DNA of 64,000 nt from Artocarpus heterophyllus (Eukaryota > Streptophyta > Magnoliopsida > Rosales > Moraceae), in the NCBI GenBank assembly GCA_025403435.1, contig CM046345.1, positions 14,327,930 to 14,391,929 on the forward strand. The letters run 5' to 3'. Of this stretch, positions 1-12,458 are shown piece by piece. The notes under the pieces are model-generated. The model did no database searches. It saw only the letters and a list, made by a program, of their open reading frames with translations, and was not told the DNA's origin. Numbering within the stretch: position 1 is the stretch's first letter; the number at the start of each line of letters is the position of its first letter. A program made the position numbers and the translations under genes.

Positions 1-1934
1 CATATTTGTTGGATGTATAAGAAGCAAACAAAAATCTAAGACTGTAGGTCTAAACCCTTAAAATCAGGCATATGATAGACATATTATGAGGAAACATGAT
101 TCTAAAGGTGACGGTCTAAATCATAAGATCCGCAATCGAGGGAATAAAGTTGGGCACTTTATTCATGCAAAGATTGTTATGTTGTCTATATCCCTAACGA
201 GAGATGGTTTGTCTTGGCCATCGGAGGTGGAGTACCTGAATAAAAACATTGGTGCATTGTCATAGGTGACGATGTATTGGATCGAGACATAAAGTATAAT
301 TGATTTGGATTAATAATTCTGTCTCAACAAATCAATTCACTTTAGACAATCATATGTGTTGTATCTTAACCCTGAGATGAATAGTGGGCCCGTTGTCTTG
401 ACTTATGTCTTTTGATGTACCAAATGGTGACATACATATTTTATATTGGTATGCATGCCGGTATGTTGAAAACATGACTCTTAATAACATAGACATGTTA
501 TTTATAGATATGAAATCCATAGCTCCTTTTTAGGAGTTGATTATATCCTCTTACATGCGTTATCTTGTAATTGAAAGACTGGAGTGCTTAACTATTTGGA
601 TACATAGATGTAACCGAATGGTATATTGTCTTTGAATGGTAAGTTTTTTGATGGTGAGATAATGAAACATAAGAGAAAAATAATCGGCAAGGTAAGATGG
701 AATTTATCCTTAAGCCGATTATGGACATCCTATGGGGATACGATATATCATGATATGTCCATAGTTATTTAGCTATTCGGGCTTCGTAATTTTATATAGT
801 TTGAGAGTGCAGCTCTAAGCTTTTAGTGGAGTAACGTTAGAGTTGATAATTATAAAACATATATTTGGGATATTAGGTTTATAATTATCAGGAGCTTGAA
901 CTATATAGGTCTATTAGGTCCCCTTTGCTAGCTCATAATAAATCCTATAACGATACGACGTGCTTTTTCAATAAATTGGTGACTTATGTTAAATTATTAG
1001 ATTGGCTAAAATTTGAGTTAATTGGATTTAATAATTCATGTTAATTTATCAATTGAATTAATTTTGTAATTAATTCCAGATTAACATGTTTGTTTATCGG
1101 TTGAATTAATTTGGTAAATTAATTCAAGATAAATGTGTTGAATTATTGTGGATAATATCTTTTCTTGTAGTGGGTTTATGTATATATGACTATTTTAATC
1201 AGATCACTTCTCTATTAGGTTATTTGAATTAAAATTGAGGCCCTATAAAAGATACCTAGAACTAATTAGATAGGAATTATCCAATTGGTTGGATAGTATC
1301 TATCGGATCAACTTGTAGAGTTTGAATTAAATTTGAACTCAAGGATCAACTACTACATGGTTGACCGCATTTGCACTTAGGATTAGCAACTACACGGTCG
1401 ACCGCGCCTTTGTATGGCGGTCTACTACAATAGTTAGACTCTGAGTTTGATTACATAAATCAGACTCTGAAACTGATTCAAACTCAAATTTTGAGGTCTT
1501 ATCTAATAATGATTAACCCTAGGTCTGACCTCTATAAGTAGGGAGTGAGACTTATAGGTCATTAAGATCAGTTGAAAGATCAAGAGTGAGCACTCTATTT
1601 GTGAGTCTCTGAAACTCCCCTGAAGAGCTATTGTTCACAAATCACGAACAGTAGTTCTGGGTATTTCTCAATTGGTTGGAAGGAGAGTCATCGGCGGAAG
1701 AGCTGCACGAGGTGCGCCCACACATACTCCAATCGTAAGTAGAGAATAACAAAGAAGACCAGTTGGTTGAAGCTCTTCTAGAACACCTTTCTCTTCATAG
1801 ATTGCAAGAGCTCTTTGGTATTTAAAGGTTAGTAAGATCTGGTTAATTTATACATATAGCGTGTTAAACTTGTGTTTTGGAAAAATACTCTATATAAAAA
1901 TTTTTAATTTCTACTGCATACTATTTTTCCAACA
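1..1934 (+). mobile_element. Copia family-A LTR, truncated by the window start
   Basis: This stretch aligns by eye with the LTRs at 28343-30372 and 37978-39937. Position 1 matches a point about 116 bases inside that LTR, so its TGTTAGACATG start lies outside the window. It ends in the family terminus ctatttttccaaca. The following bases are not the primer binding site of this family but decayed pol of another copia element. It is therefore either a solo LTR or the 3' LTR of an element lying to the left. Confidence 0.8.
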
Positions 1935-3956
1935 GAAGAAACATAAATGAGATAAAACAAGAGAGTTTTGATGTTGACCAAAACCTAAAAGGTTTAGAAT
2001 ATCATGAGATCTCTATTGATTATGTAAATACAAAAGGATTGTGGAATCGGAATAAAATGGAGAATATTGATGAAATATTTTCTTACTCAGTGGCATGTGT
2101 CATTGAAAGTGAGGATCCTGAATCAAGATCCATTACTGAATGTAAAAATAGTCACGATTGGGCTAAATGCAAAGACATTTTGCATGCTAAATTAAATTCC
2201 TTTAATAAGCATAAAGTTTTTGGATCTATGGTTTTTACACCTAAAGCTGTGACACCTGTAGGATATAAATAGGCCTTTGTGTGAAAACACAACAAGAAAA
2301 ACGAGATTGTGAGATACAAAGCTTGACTTGTTGCACAATGATTTTTGCAAAGACTTGGAATCAATTATGAAAAAATGTATTCTCCAATAATGGATGCAAT
2401 TACATTTAGATATCTAATCAGCCTAATAATTTCAAAAAATTAGAAATGCGTCTTATGGATGTTGTTACAGCTTACTTGTATGGATCACTTAATAGTTATA
2501 TTTATATAAAATTTGCTGAAGGATTTAAAATGCCTAGAGCATCAAGTTCAAATCTTAAAGAAATGTATTCGATCAAGTTACAGAGATAGTTGTATGGTTT
2601 GAAGCAATCCGAACGAATGTGGTATAATCATTTAAGTAAATATTTATTAAAAAAAGGATATGAAACAATCCTATATACCTATGTGTTTTTATTAAGAAAA
2701 CAATATATGGATATGTGATTATTGCTGTCTATGTTGATGATTTAAACGTCATTGGAACTCATAAAGAAATTCTTGAGACAGTGACATATTTAAAGGAGGA
2801 ATTTGAAATGAAAGACCATGGAAAAACCAAGTATTAGTCTTAGTTTACAGAGTGAGAATTTACAAAGTGGAATACTTTTACATCAATCAAATTATATCAA
2901 AAAGGTCTTTAAGTGCTTTAATATGGACAAAGTGAATCCCTGTTAGTACCCCAATGGTAAACAGATCACTCAATGTAGAAATGGATCTATTCTGTCCTTG
3001 CAAAGATAATGAAGAGGTTTTTTATTCCTAAAATATCATAACTAAGTGCAATTGGAGCTCTTATATATTTTGCTAATTGTATAAGACCAGATATTGCTTT
3101 CACTGTTAACTTATTAGCAAGATTTAGCTCAACTCCTATATGGAGACATTGGAATGGAATTTAGCCCATATTTTGTTATCTTCGAGGAACAATTGACTCG
3201 AGTTTATTCTATCCCAAAGGATCAAAACAAGGACTAATTGGTTTTACATATGCAAATTATTTATCATATCCACATTAAGCTAGATCTTAGACTAGAAATG
3301 AATTCACAAGTGGAGGTACTACGATTTCTTGACATTCACAAAAGCAAACACTGGTTGCCACTTCATCAAATCATGCTGAAGTTATCACACTCCATAAAGC
3401 TTGTCAAGAATGTGTGTGGTTGAGATCTATGACTCAACATATCCAAGCCACTTGTGGATTACCACTAAATAAGGATCTAACAGTATTGTTTGAAGACGAC
3501 AACACATGTGTCACTTAGATAAAGGAAGGATACATCAAGAGTGACAAAACAAAACACATACCTCCAAATTCTTTTCATTTACACAAGAGCTTAAAAAGAA
3601 TAAAGATATTGATGCCAATACACTCATTCAAGTAATATGCTGTAGATCTTTTCATGAAGGCACGTCCCACATCAACTTTTAGACGACATGTATACAATAT
3701 CAAGATGAGTCATCTAAGAGATTTGTAAAGAACAACTAATGTCAACTTAAGGGGGAGTTTATACCAGTTGTATTCTTTTTTCCTTGCTATGGTTTTGTCC
3801 CATAGGTTTTTCCTAGTAAGGTTTTTAACAAGGTAGCATAGAGCATCTTTACTAGAATGATGTACTCTTTTTCCTTTCCCTATGGTTTTATCCCAATAGG
3901 TTTTCCTAGCTAAGATTTTTAATGAGGCGTTATACATGGTGGACATCCAAGGGGAG
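1935..3956 (+). pseudogene. Decayed Ty1/copia pol (reverse transcriptase and RNase H remnants), element C
   Basis: Conceptual translation gives a recognisable copia polyprotein broken by stops and frameshifts. An open stretch at 2039-2272 is the region just before reverse transcriptase (IDEIFSYSVA, then FNKHKVFG and TPVGYK). RT pieces follow: NEIVRYKA near 2302, RLMDVVTAYLYGSLN near 2455, LYGLKQS near 2593, and an intact VYVDDLNVIGTH near 2728-2763 in a shifted frame. RNase H remnants run from about 3060 to 3690. Integrase and gag are not visible, because the 5' part is cut off by the family-A LTR. It lies directly before a polypurine tract (ccaaggggag) and a short LTR, as expected for the end of a copia element. 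It cannot encode an active polyprotein. Confidence 0.85.
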
Positions 3957-4316
3957 TGTTATGAATAATCAATTGTATCTGTCTATCAAGAATTAATATC
4001 TAAGATTAGATCTTTATATCTCTTGCTGAAATAAGCGCTGATATCAGCGCTTACATAGTAAAGTCAAATCCGGCAGAGTTACTATAGTAATGATTGACCA
4101 TGATTAATTTAGCAGTCTATAGAACTGTAGCATCACGACTACTATAGTAGACACTGTAGCACACAAAAAATTTCCTATAAATACTTCATTTTCTTACCTA
4201 TTTTTAGATATCTGAAATTAAAAGACTAATGCACTTTCTCTCTCTACTTTCTCTTTCTAAATTCCCTTACTTTGCCTTTATAGTTCCTAGTTTTTATAAC
4301 AATATATATTTTAACA
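3957..4316 (+). mobile_element. 3' LTR of copia element C
   Basis: A 360-bp block begins TGTTATGAATA directly after a purine tract and ends ATATATTTTAACA. The terminal inverted repeat is TGTTA/TAACA, and cctataaata near 4172-4181 looks like a TATA box. Its position after the RNase H remnant fits a 3' LTR. The 5' partner is not in the window. Confidence 0.7.
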
Positions 4317-4429
4317 TTGATGGTTTAAAATGAGAGTTGACAAAGTTCAGGGGAATCAATATTCTTGTGCCTAGTAAAAAGAATTACAATTGCTAAATAA
4401 TGGTGTGCAATATTGATCAATTTAATATA

Positions 4430-5923
4430 AAAATATTAAAACAGAATCAATGGGAATTTTTTTTCCGAGTTTAAAAACTGTCTTCCTGATTCAAAGTTTA
4501 AGAAGTAAAAATGAGATTGTATTTGAGACTAACCAAACGATTGGTTCTGTACACGTTAATTAGTGAAGACGGGTAAAGCCAGTGTTTTGGGAGGACTTGC
4601 ACCCCGATGTTGGAGATTGAAGCACAATTTGTAGAAGAATGCTCATCACTTCAACAATATTTTTTTCTTTAATAAATGAAAAAAATCTATAGGCATAAAG
4701 GATGGTGTACTTGTTAGTGTATTTTGTGTATAAGGAGAGAATTGAGACTAAGAAATTTCAAAAATAGAAATGTGTTTTAGGCGTGTATGAACACTTTCCT
4801 TAAAGGTTTTATTTGCCCTCACTTATTCAATTTTTCTAGAGAATTTTTGTGGCAAATTATGCTCAAAATACAACAAACACTTGAACACTATATCTAGAAA
4901 CAATATAACGTTCCAGAACGAGATACAAATTCTATAATAACTTTACAGTTTATAAAAGATAGGGGTGCCATTTGAAGGGTAAAAACTGAACCAATCTATA
5001 TAACCTTTACACAAAAGTATCTCATTAAATATAAAAGTATCTCTTCACTCATAAAGGTGTTTATTTGTGTCTCAATATACCTATTACAACGGATGTGTCC
5101 GTTGCTAATTGATATTCAGGTTTATACGAAACCATAGAACCAACGAATACACCAGTTCAAAACATGTCTAAACATATATGTTATAGTGGTGGGCGCTGCG
5201 GCCTTGCCCTTGGGCGTCGCAGCGCCAGCGTCTTAATAGGCCCCACGGCCCTAGCAACTCTGTCCCATTTTACGATTTTTTGTACCTCTAGTGCCGCAGC
5301 TTCCAATATGGGCGTTGTGGTGCTCCTAGCTAAATCTAAACACATTAAAAATATAGTTTCTAGTTTATATCTATTTGATCTTTGATCTTAAATATGTTAG
5401 AGAGATATACTACAATCTCTCCAATAGCAATTAGATGAGCTCAAGGCAGTCTATCCCCATGTGGTACATGGATCTTTTAGTGTGAATTGTCCATAAATCT
5501 CGCCAATCATGGTAGAACTGTCTCGAATTTAAAATTTTGTTGTCGAGAAAAAGAAGCAGCCTTATCACCCCATTAAGTGACATGTGGTCGATTATCACCC
5601 CAGTGATTCAAGTTGTGGATTATTGGGTAATTATACCACATTAAATTAATTAAATTGAAAGAAAGAGTAGACAACTTGGTACACGTAACATGATTTTTAT
5701 TTTATTTTTTTGTAGAAACACGTTACATAATTGTTGACTTAATAATAGATACTTATTTGGTGAAAGATGAATCATATCTTAGCAGCTGAATAAATCAATC
5801 CACTGAATGGGGATTATAGGAGACACAAGAGTCAAATGAAACTTGATTATGTCTAACCTACTAATCTTATTGTGAAAAATGTCAAAAAGCACAATCTTTA
5901 TTTCCAAAGAGATATCTACTTGA

Positions 5924-5964
<41 letters not shown>

Positions 5965-7790
5965 GGTTCTTGTCGCTTTCTTGTACTTTGGGTTTAAACA
6001 AACTCGTCTTCTGTCTCACGGATGAGATACAAAGAACATAACAATGATCTTGATACAATTTTTTTCGTCTCTTTTGATCCCAAAAAAATGTTGGCAAAGT
6101 AAACAAAAACGCGTGATAAAAATGACTTTTGTGAAGTCTCCTTTTGGGGGTGACTTAAAGAAATGGCAAGTTTATTAGCCACCATTTTGTAAGTCTCTAG
6201 GACTAGTTTAATCGGTATTTTTGTTCCTGTGGTGGAGACCAACTTCATTAAAATTACTAAATTTTGAACTAAAAAAAACATGGTCGACAATGTCTTGGAA
6301 AAAAAAAAAAAAGTTGTTGGAAGATGACCTTTGGATTAAAATTCTATAACAACCTTAGAATGTAAATCACGAATAGCAATTTTGTGTCCCACCAATTTGT
6401 ATAGTAATTAATTACTTTTTTCCTCTCCCATTAAATTAAGTTAAATTTTAATATTAATAGGTTCAAAAGGAGAGGGTGTGAACAAGGTTTGGGCCCTTAG
6501 GCTTTAGGGGTCTAATATTCATGTGCGAAAGACTATTTTGAATTTAACATAAAATTTTAATAGACAGTGAATGGTTTTTTTTTTTCCCCCAAGCTTGTGA
6601 AAGTATTAGAACTAACAAAAATTGAAAAAAAAAAAAAAAGGGACACAGATATTGTGGAGACGGCTAAAGCCAGCATTTTGGGAGGATTTAGACAGAAAAT
6701 ATTGGAAATAAAGCAAAATTTGTTGAAAAATTCTTCTCATTCCAATCGTACTTGTGCACAAGTCAAGTGCATTGTATGCTACTAATTGCACCACAATAGA
6801 AAATAGGAAAGAGTAGACAACTTGGTCCACGTAACATGACTTGAATGAAGCACCAAACCATTGTGCTTACGGTGCTATAATCAAAAGAAGAATTTTAAGG
6901 TGGGGTATGAAATATTTACTGGTAAGATAAAATTTTGAATGGTTAAATTTTCATACCATCGTATTTTTGTCAAGTTTCATTGAACTTTCATACATTTCTT
7001 AATTGAATATGATTCTTATGTGATTTAACGGTTCAAAATTGTATCTTATTAACATGGTATATTTTCATACCTATATCGGAATTTTCCTAATCGTAATCGT
7101 TGCTGTAACTATGGAGTACTTATCGTAACTAGATGACTCATCTCTTATCAGCTTATGAAATCAATCCACTGAATGGGGATTATAGGAGAAACAAGAGTCA
7201 AATGAAACATGATTATGTCTAACCTATTAATTTTATGCGACAATGTCAAAAAGCGAGAGCCTTTATTTCTAAAGAAATATCTGCTTGAAAAGGATATATG
7301 TAGTTCTTGCCCGCTTTCTTTTCTTTTTGGCTTTGGAAAAGCTTATTTTCTGTCTCGTGCATAAAATACAAAGAATATGGCAATTTTCTTGGATCAAAAG
7401 CTTTGACACCCAAAAATGTTTGACAAAAAAGCAGTGATCAAGCACACGTAATGGAAATGACTTTTGTCAAGTTCCCAAAAAAATGAAAGAAAAAAAAAGA
7501 AAGAAGAACAGAAAAAGACTTTTAAAAAGGCAGGTTTATTATTCACTATTTTGAAAGTGTGTAGGACAAGGTTTTAAGCCTTTTTTTTTTTTTTGGGTGC
7601 ATGTGGTAAAGAGCAGCTTCGTTAAAATTACAAATTTTGACCCAAAAAAAACCTTGGCCGACAATGTCTTGGAAAAAAGATGTCGGAAAATGACCTTTGG
7701 ATAACAATATAATATAAATCACGAATATTAATTTGGGACCTAGTAATTTGGATGGTGATTATTTAAAGAATTTTGTCCTCTCTCTTATTC
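4430..7790 (+). repeat. Diverged direct duplication, two copies about 1.2-2 kb long
   Basis: Copy 1 (about 4430-4660 plus 5655-6420) and copy 2 (about 6550-7790) share landmarks in order: taaagccag..ttttgggagga (4574 and 6665), gagtagacaacttgg (5665 and 6812), aatcaatccactgaatgggg (5792 and 7159), and tgtctaacctattaat-type sequence (5850 and 7217). Copy 1 holds about 1 kb of extra sequence (about 4660-5655) absent from copy 2, including the GC-rich island. No coding potential is evident in either copy. Confidence 0.65.
5192..5226. other. Perfect GC-rich hairpin (9-bp stem)
   Basis: GGCGCTGCG at 5192-5200 is the exact reverse complement of CGCAGCGCC at 5218-5226, with a 17-base GC-rich loop. 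It sits in a roughly 150-bp GC island within otherwise AT-rich DNA that is present only in copy 1 of the local duplication. It may be part of an inserted repeat. Function unknown. Confidence 0.5.
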
Positions 7791-9361
7791 ATCTCAACAT
7801 TTTTGCAATCCTATAGTTGCCTTACCTAAGGCGTTTGGAAAATACGGTGAGAACTACAAAATATAATTCTAAGTAAGAGAACACACTGTATAAAAGTTGG
7901 TTGAAACTATATTACTACGTTCTCAAATGACCTATAACGATTTTTCCAATTTAATTATATATTTACACGAAATTTAAAGCCTGTATCGCTCTTTGGTTTA
8001 TGGGGTGCTTAAACAGATCTTTTTGAGACTTGGTTCAAGCTATCGATTTTATGTTTTGAATAAAAAATTCCAAATTTTGTGATTAATTTTAACCAAAGAT
8101 TAAACCTTCTATTCTAAACCATAAAAATTTAAACCACAATGTTTTGAACAAACAAGCCGAACAAACCCTTGGTAGTTCAAAATAATAATAATAATAATAA
8201 TAAGTAGAAGAATTGCGTCATTGCTTTTGTTTTGGTTTTTTGGTTTGTTTTTGATGGAAAATTTAGAAGGGTCATAAAAGGGAAGGTGTTCAATTTTTCT
8301 GGAAGCCAATTTCATTGATTGGTCAAATGTTCAAGGGCATATGCTTCAATTCCACATTAAATGAGAAACTAATATTAAAAAAAAGTCTTAAACACGAAAA
8401 TGATAAACAATAATGACCACAGAAAAAGTCATGTTCATAGTATAAGTCCTATCGGCTATATCTCAAGCTAAAACAATGCACCTTGTTTTACTAGTAACAA
8501 AACATTGTACCTACTTCAAATAAAATCTTTGAATTCATACATAAAGACAAAGCTACACACAGACAAAATCAAACAACCGTCCTTTAAATTATTTTTCTCT
8601 TTTAATATCGTATATAAAATTTTATAAAATTATATTTTCATTTCTTTTAAAATTATATCTGCCACTTGAAAATTATGTTTCGTCTTTTTTAAAGTTCTAT
8701 ATCTCCCTCCATTTAATTGTTCTTAGACATATGCTCTCTCCCTCGTAGCTTTTTTTTTTTTTTGGCTCCGTCTTTGTTCGTACATGTCATGTTTTCATTG
8801 CCAACCCTTTGAAATGCCTAAGAACAGAGCATGCTCTTTTAGCATTTAATGCTTGAATCAACTACACTTTTGGATTCATGAATGAAAGAATGCAAGCAAA
8901 AAGGGGTTGACTGCGTAGCTGGTTACCTTCATATTCGTGTACCATATTCAGGTCAACCCAGGTCAAGATCAAAACAAAAAAATTGACTTTCTGAAAAAAA
9001 ACCTCTTTTTTTTTCCGGGTGATGTCAGGACTCTTTTGTTTGTACGTTAAAGCAATTTAGTTTCAACTCAGGAAGAAAAAAGAAACTTGCTGGGTGGATT
9101 AAGATGTGTTTGGTTTTTGGTCCATATACCAATCAGAAAAGGAACTTTTACCGTAATGACGAATTTGATGTTTTTAATCTATTTGAGCAATGTTTGCCAA
9201 TTCAAATCTTAGGTAAGAAATTCTTGGCAGTTTGTTTATACATAAACACTGATAGAAACAACAATATAATAATAACATAATTTACGTGATTCTTGATATG
9301 ATAATTTTTACATTGGGGATATGAGATATGCAATCACAATTTATTAGGGTATTTGAAGAAT

Positions 9362-9470
9362 TGGTTTGAATTAATTAGTTTAAAGCACTGTAACATACGA
9401 GAGTTTTATATTATAGCTTATTTTTATTTTATACTATAGCATATAAGAGCTATCGTTTAAATTCAAACCA
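9362..9470. mobile_element. Small palindromic MITE-like element
   Basis: TGGTTTGAATTAA at 9362-9374 is nearly repeated in inverted orientation as TTAAATTCAAACCA at 9457-9470. The interior carries actatagcatataagagct, which also occurs in the element flanking copia B (cactatagcatatgagagct, near 23313). These look like members of one short non-autonomous DNA-transposon family. The transposon superfamily is not determined. Confidence 0.45.
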
Positions 9471-10404
9471 AAAAAAGAAATGTTAAAGTCACTCTTTTTA
9501 TCACTTTATATGCTCTATACTTGCCATTTATCCTCTTACTCCTCAGGAAAGATAAAACTAAAATGAAAACCATTTTTTTTCCTTTTTGGTCTTTTTATTG
9601 TAAAATTTCCATCGTCTTCTTACTTCTGTTCTTTAGAAATCCGTTGACGTTGACCTTTCATCAACTTAACATAACCCCAACTTTCACAAGGCTAGTTCTA
9701 AATATCATTTGCATTTTTTTTTAAAAAAAAAATCCTTTTTCCTTTTAGTTATCAAAATTGAAGATGCAAAACTAATTTCATATCAAGAAGCTCTGCTTGT
9801 ATTCCTTAGTCTTACGTAGATATAACAATGAGACTTTCATGAAAATTCCGGTTTAACATTTACTTCAGCATACTATGTGGTTTATATATGCAATATATTT
9901 AAGTAGTATTCAGTTATAAACGAACTACCAAGAACAAAAAAATTTATAAATATAAATTAACGTCTTCAATGGATACTCGATGGTCTTCGAAATATAATGT
10001 ACATTCAAGAAATTTCCTTTTTCCCCAACGAATTTGCAAGGAGGGAGAAAGGGGAAAAATCTTATACGCCTATAAAATAATAATTAAAACTGAGTAAAAA
10101 TAATAGAATGAAATTGTTATAGTATTAAAAATGGCAAACTTGTAGCAAAAGTTAAAAGAAAAGGATGTACAATTAGGCTTTAATTTTTTAGAAAATGAGA
10201 GGATATATGTCAAACGGAGAAGATAGAGAGTAATAAAGAGAGTGACAAAGAGAATAACGCTAGCATTTCTTTCAAATCAATTGGTTCAAACCAATACTCC
10301 AAACACCCTATACATCCATAACGGCGGTTATTTACAGAGTAAGAAGAGAAAAATTATTCTAAAAAAAGATGGAAAGAATATTATGGCTGAAAACTATTTA
10401 GGCT

Positions 10405-12458
10405 TCATCTTCTTTTTGGAAGTGATCTAGGTGACCCTTCAAAGAGATCCAAAAGGAACCTCTCCAAATCATCAGCAGTGTACTTGATATGCCTCTCGTC
10501 ATCGGAGTTTCTCCCGATGAAGTTTCGGTATGCAAGGATCACCTTTTGCGAGATTGAGATCTGAAGATCTTCCTTAAGTTGTAGATCTGAGACACGCCAA
10601 CCTGTTGTAAAGGATAAAATAATAAGTCTAAGATCATTTAAATATGAACATAAACAACTAATAATGACGTTAGATCTATTTAACAGATTGGCTTTTAAGA
10701 TAAAGTCTAAGCCTTTAGAAAGTCGAATTTCTGTTACCTGTCTGGTTTCTATACACCTCTTCAAAGGTAACGCTAAAGGCCCTACACCTTTCTTTGAAAG
10801 TGGCCCTTGGAAGGGGATGGCCATCAGGTGATCTAAGCAAGGAAAGAGCACAACTCCAAGATATTCTAACATAGCTTGTTGCCTGCTGCTGAACCCTGGC
10901 AATGTGCTCTCGAATCCAAGCGTCTCCGACGAAGGGCCCAAGTTTCGAGCCCTTCACCTTCTGGACAATGTAATTGATGTTGTTCATCAAGAACACAAGC
11001 TGCAAGGCGCCATCCCTGTACAATCTGGACCTATTGTGAAGGTTGGATTCAAGAATTGATGTGATGGATCGAAAATGGTAAGCCGCAGGACAAGAAGTCA
11101 ACTCCTCGGACTGATTGTGCGTTTCGAAAACTTGTTCTTGTTCTTGATCTTGATCCTTGAGAAGGACATTGAGTGTCTCAACATATTCACCAAGGGTCGT
11201 GGTGTAGTTCATGACATATTTTGTTAGAGGATGAATTCCGCCTCCTGGAAAAGGTGTAGTCGACGTGTTGGAGGCAATTGCACGTCCAAATTCCACGAAT
11301 GTCGCTCTCGAGCAATCCCCTAGCTTCCTTAAGAGCTCATGGAATTCGATTCGGACATGACACCCTGTATCCTCAAATAACAAATTGTCTATGTCAAGGA
11401 GAAGATCCGCCACGACCTCATACATGTCAAGCAACCGAATCAGCTTTTCAGGCCGATGGTCTCCCATTGCCACGGCTTCACCAAAATTCAATAGGTACAC
11501 CATTGAAGCCTTTGAGGTTTCAACAAAGCAATAGGTGCTAAAGGATCCGAATTCCCCTAAAATTTGATCACAAAGGCGCTTCTCGCTCTGCAGGTAGACC
11601 CGGATGATGATCTTCATGATCCAATTCCATTTCTTGATCTCATAATTCAATCTTTTCCAATCCATTTTGACCACATCCTCGATGCTAAATGTCTCCATTT
11701 CTAAACTAGTCCAGTACTCATCCAAGGCTTCTTTCCTCGCCTTGACAAAAGCCTGACAAAATTCCTGACCGTAGTCTGAAGCAAACATCATCTTCGCAAT
11801 GGACTTGAGGAGAGGAACCGCGTTCGGATGGATCAAGTCGACGAGATGGTCTTCGGGTCCATCACCCGTGGTGCTGTCTCTTTGGGAGGCTTCCTCCTGC
11901 GGTGATGTTTCCTCCTCGGCCGAAACAAAGGACTCATCATACACGACATCCGATCCACAGGACCGAAAGGACATGTACTCGGGCTCAAAGTACTGCTTGT
12001 GGTGTTGGAGACTGTGGACAAGCAATTCTTCAAGCCTTGACATCGCGGTCTGAAGAAGGCTTTCAGCTCGTCGAAGAAGTCGTATTGGCTTCCCAAATTC
12101 GCCTTCTGGTGACAAGGTTTTGAGGCTTTCCATCAAGGAGATGATTTCATCTATGACTTTGAAGTGCTTGGAGGCTTCACTAGGCCCAGAGTCCCACACC
12201 ATGAAGCGGATTCGACATCCAAGCCAAGCAATTTTCCTCTGCATGTTTGAGGCGCTGCTCGAGCACCGAAAATTCCCCGTCTTTGGTTTCGGCAATTGCG
12301 GCCATGGCAGAAAAGTGGGAGTCAAGATCAGTGAAGATCTTTTTCATGTCCTCAGGGAGGTAATTACTGGCCACTAATGCCTTGGTTAAGTGAAAAGCTG
12401 CAGCCATAATGTGCTGCTTTCCTTCTTGGGTTTGGATTGCAGATTTAAAATCTTCCAT
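10405..12458 (-). CDS. EXO70 exocyst subunit, two exons, with a probable 1-base frameshift
   Basis: EXO70 subunits of the exocyst bind phosphoinositides and tether secretory vesicles to the plasma membrane. The start at 12458 has good context (A at -3, G at +4) and opens an alpha-helical N-terminus (EDFKSAIQTQEGKQHIM). Exon 1 runs 12458-10738 and exon 2 10601-10405, joined over a 136-bp GT-AG intron. The C-terminal EXO70 domain is well kept: WDSGP, GGGIHPLTKYVMNY, then exon 2 YTADDLERFLLDLFEG. Total length is about 640 residues, normal for the family. The oddity is that the N-terminal frame ends in a stop just before 12180, while the homologous sequence continues (MVWDSGPSEASKH) in the next frame. 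One base is therefore missing or extra around 12195-12210, from either a sequencing error or a recent lesion. Clade is uncertain, and I see no other lesion. Confidence 0.88.
10602..10737 (-). other. EXO70 intron (GT-AG, 136 bp)
   Basis: On the gene strand the donor is ACAG|GTAACAG and the acceptor TTTACAACAG|GTTGGC. Splicing restores the EXO70 reading frame across NQTG/WRVSD. Most plant EXO70 genes have no intron or few introns, so a single late intron is compatible with the family. Confidence 0.8.

Larger units (their letters stand above)
4317..10404. other. Non-coding region with diverged duplications and simple repeats
   Basis: I find no credible gene. Open frames here are short and low complexity. 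Notable contents are a diverged duplication (separate entry), a TA microsatellite at about 5927-5957, a TAA tract at about 8179-8204, several A/T homopolymers and a palindromic MITE-like unit at 9362-9470. A short GC-rich island at 5180-5330, with a perfect hairpin, stands out from the AT-rich surroundings. Confidence 0.6.

Noticed and set aside
5164..5385. 73-codon open frame over the GC island
   Set aside because: No recognisable domain. The frame results from the GC-rich palindromic segment in a repeat-like insert.
12275..12325. Upstream ATG in the main EXO70 frame (MTPTFLPWPQ) as the true start
   Set aside because: The residues before KIAWLG have no EXO70 character, while the adjacent frame encodes a typical EXO70 N-terminus starting at 12458.
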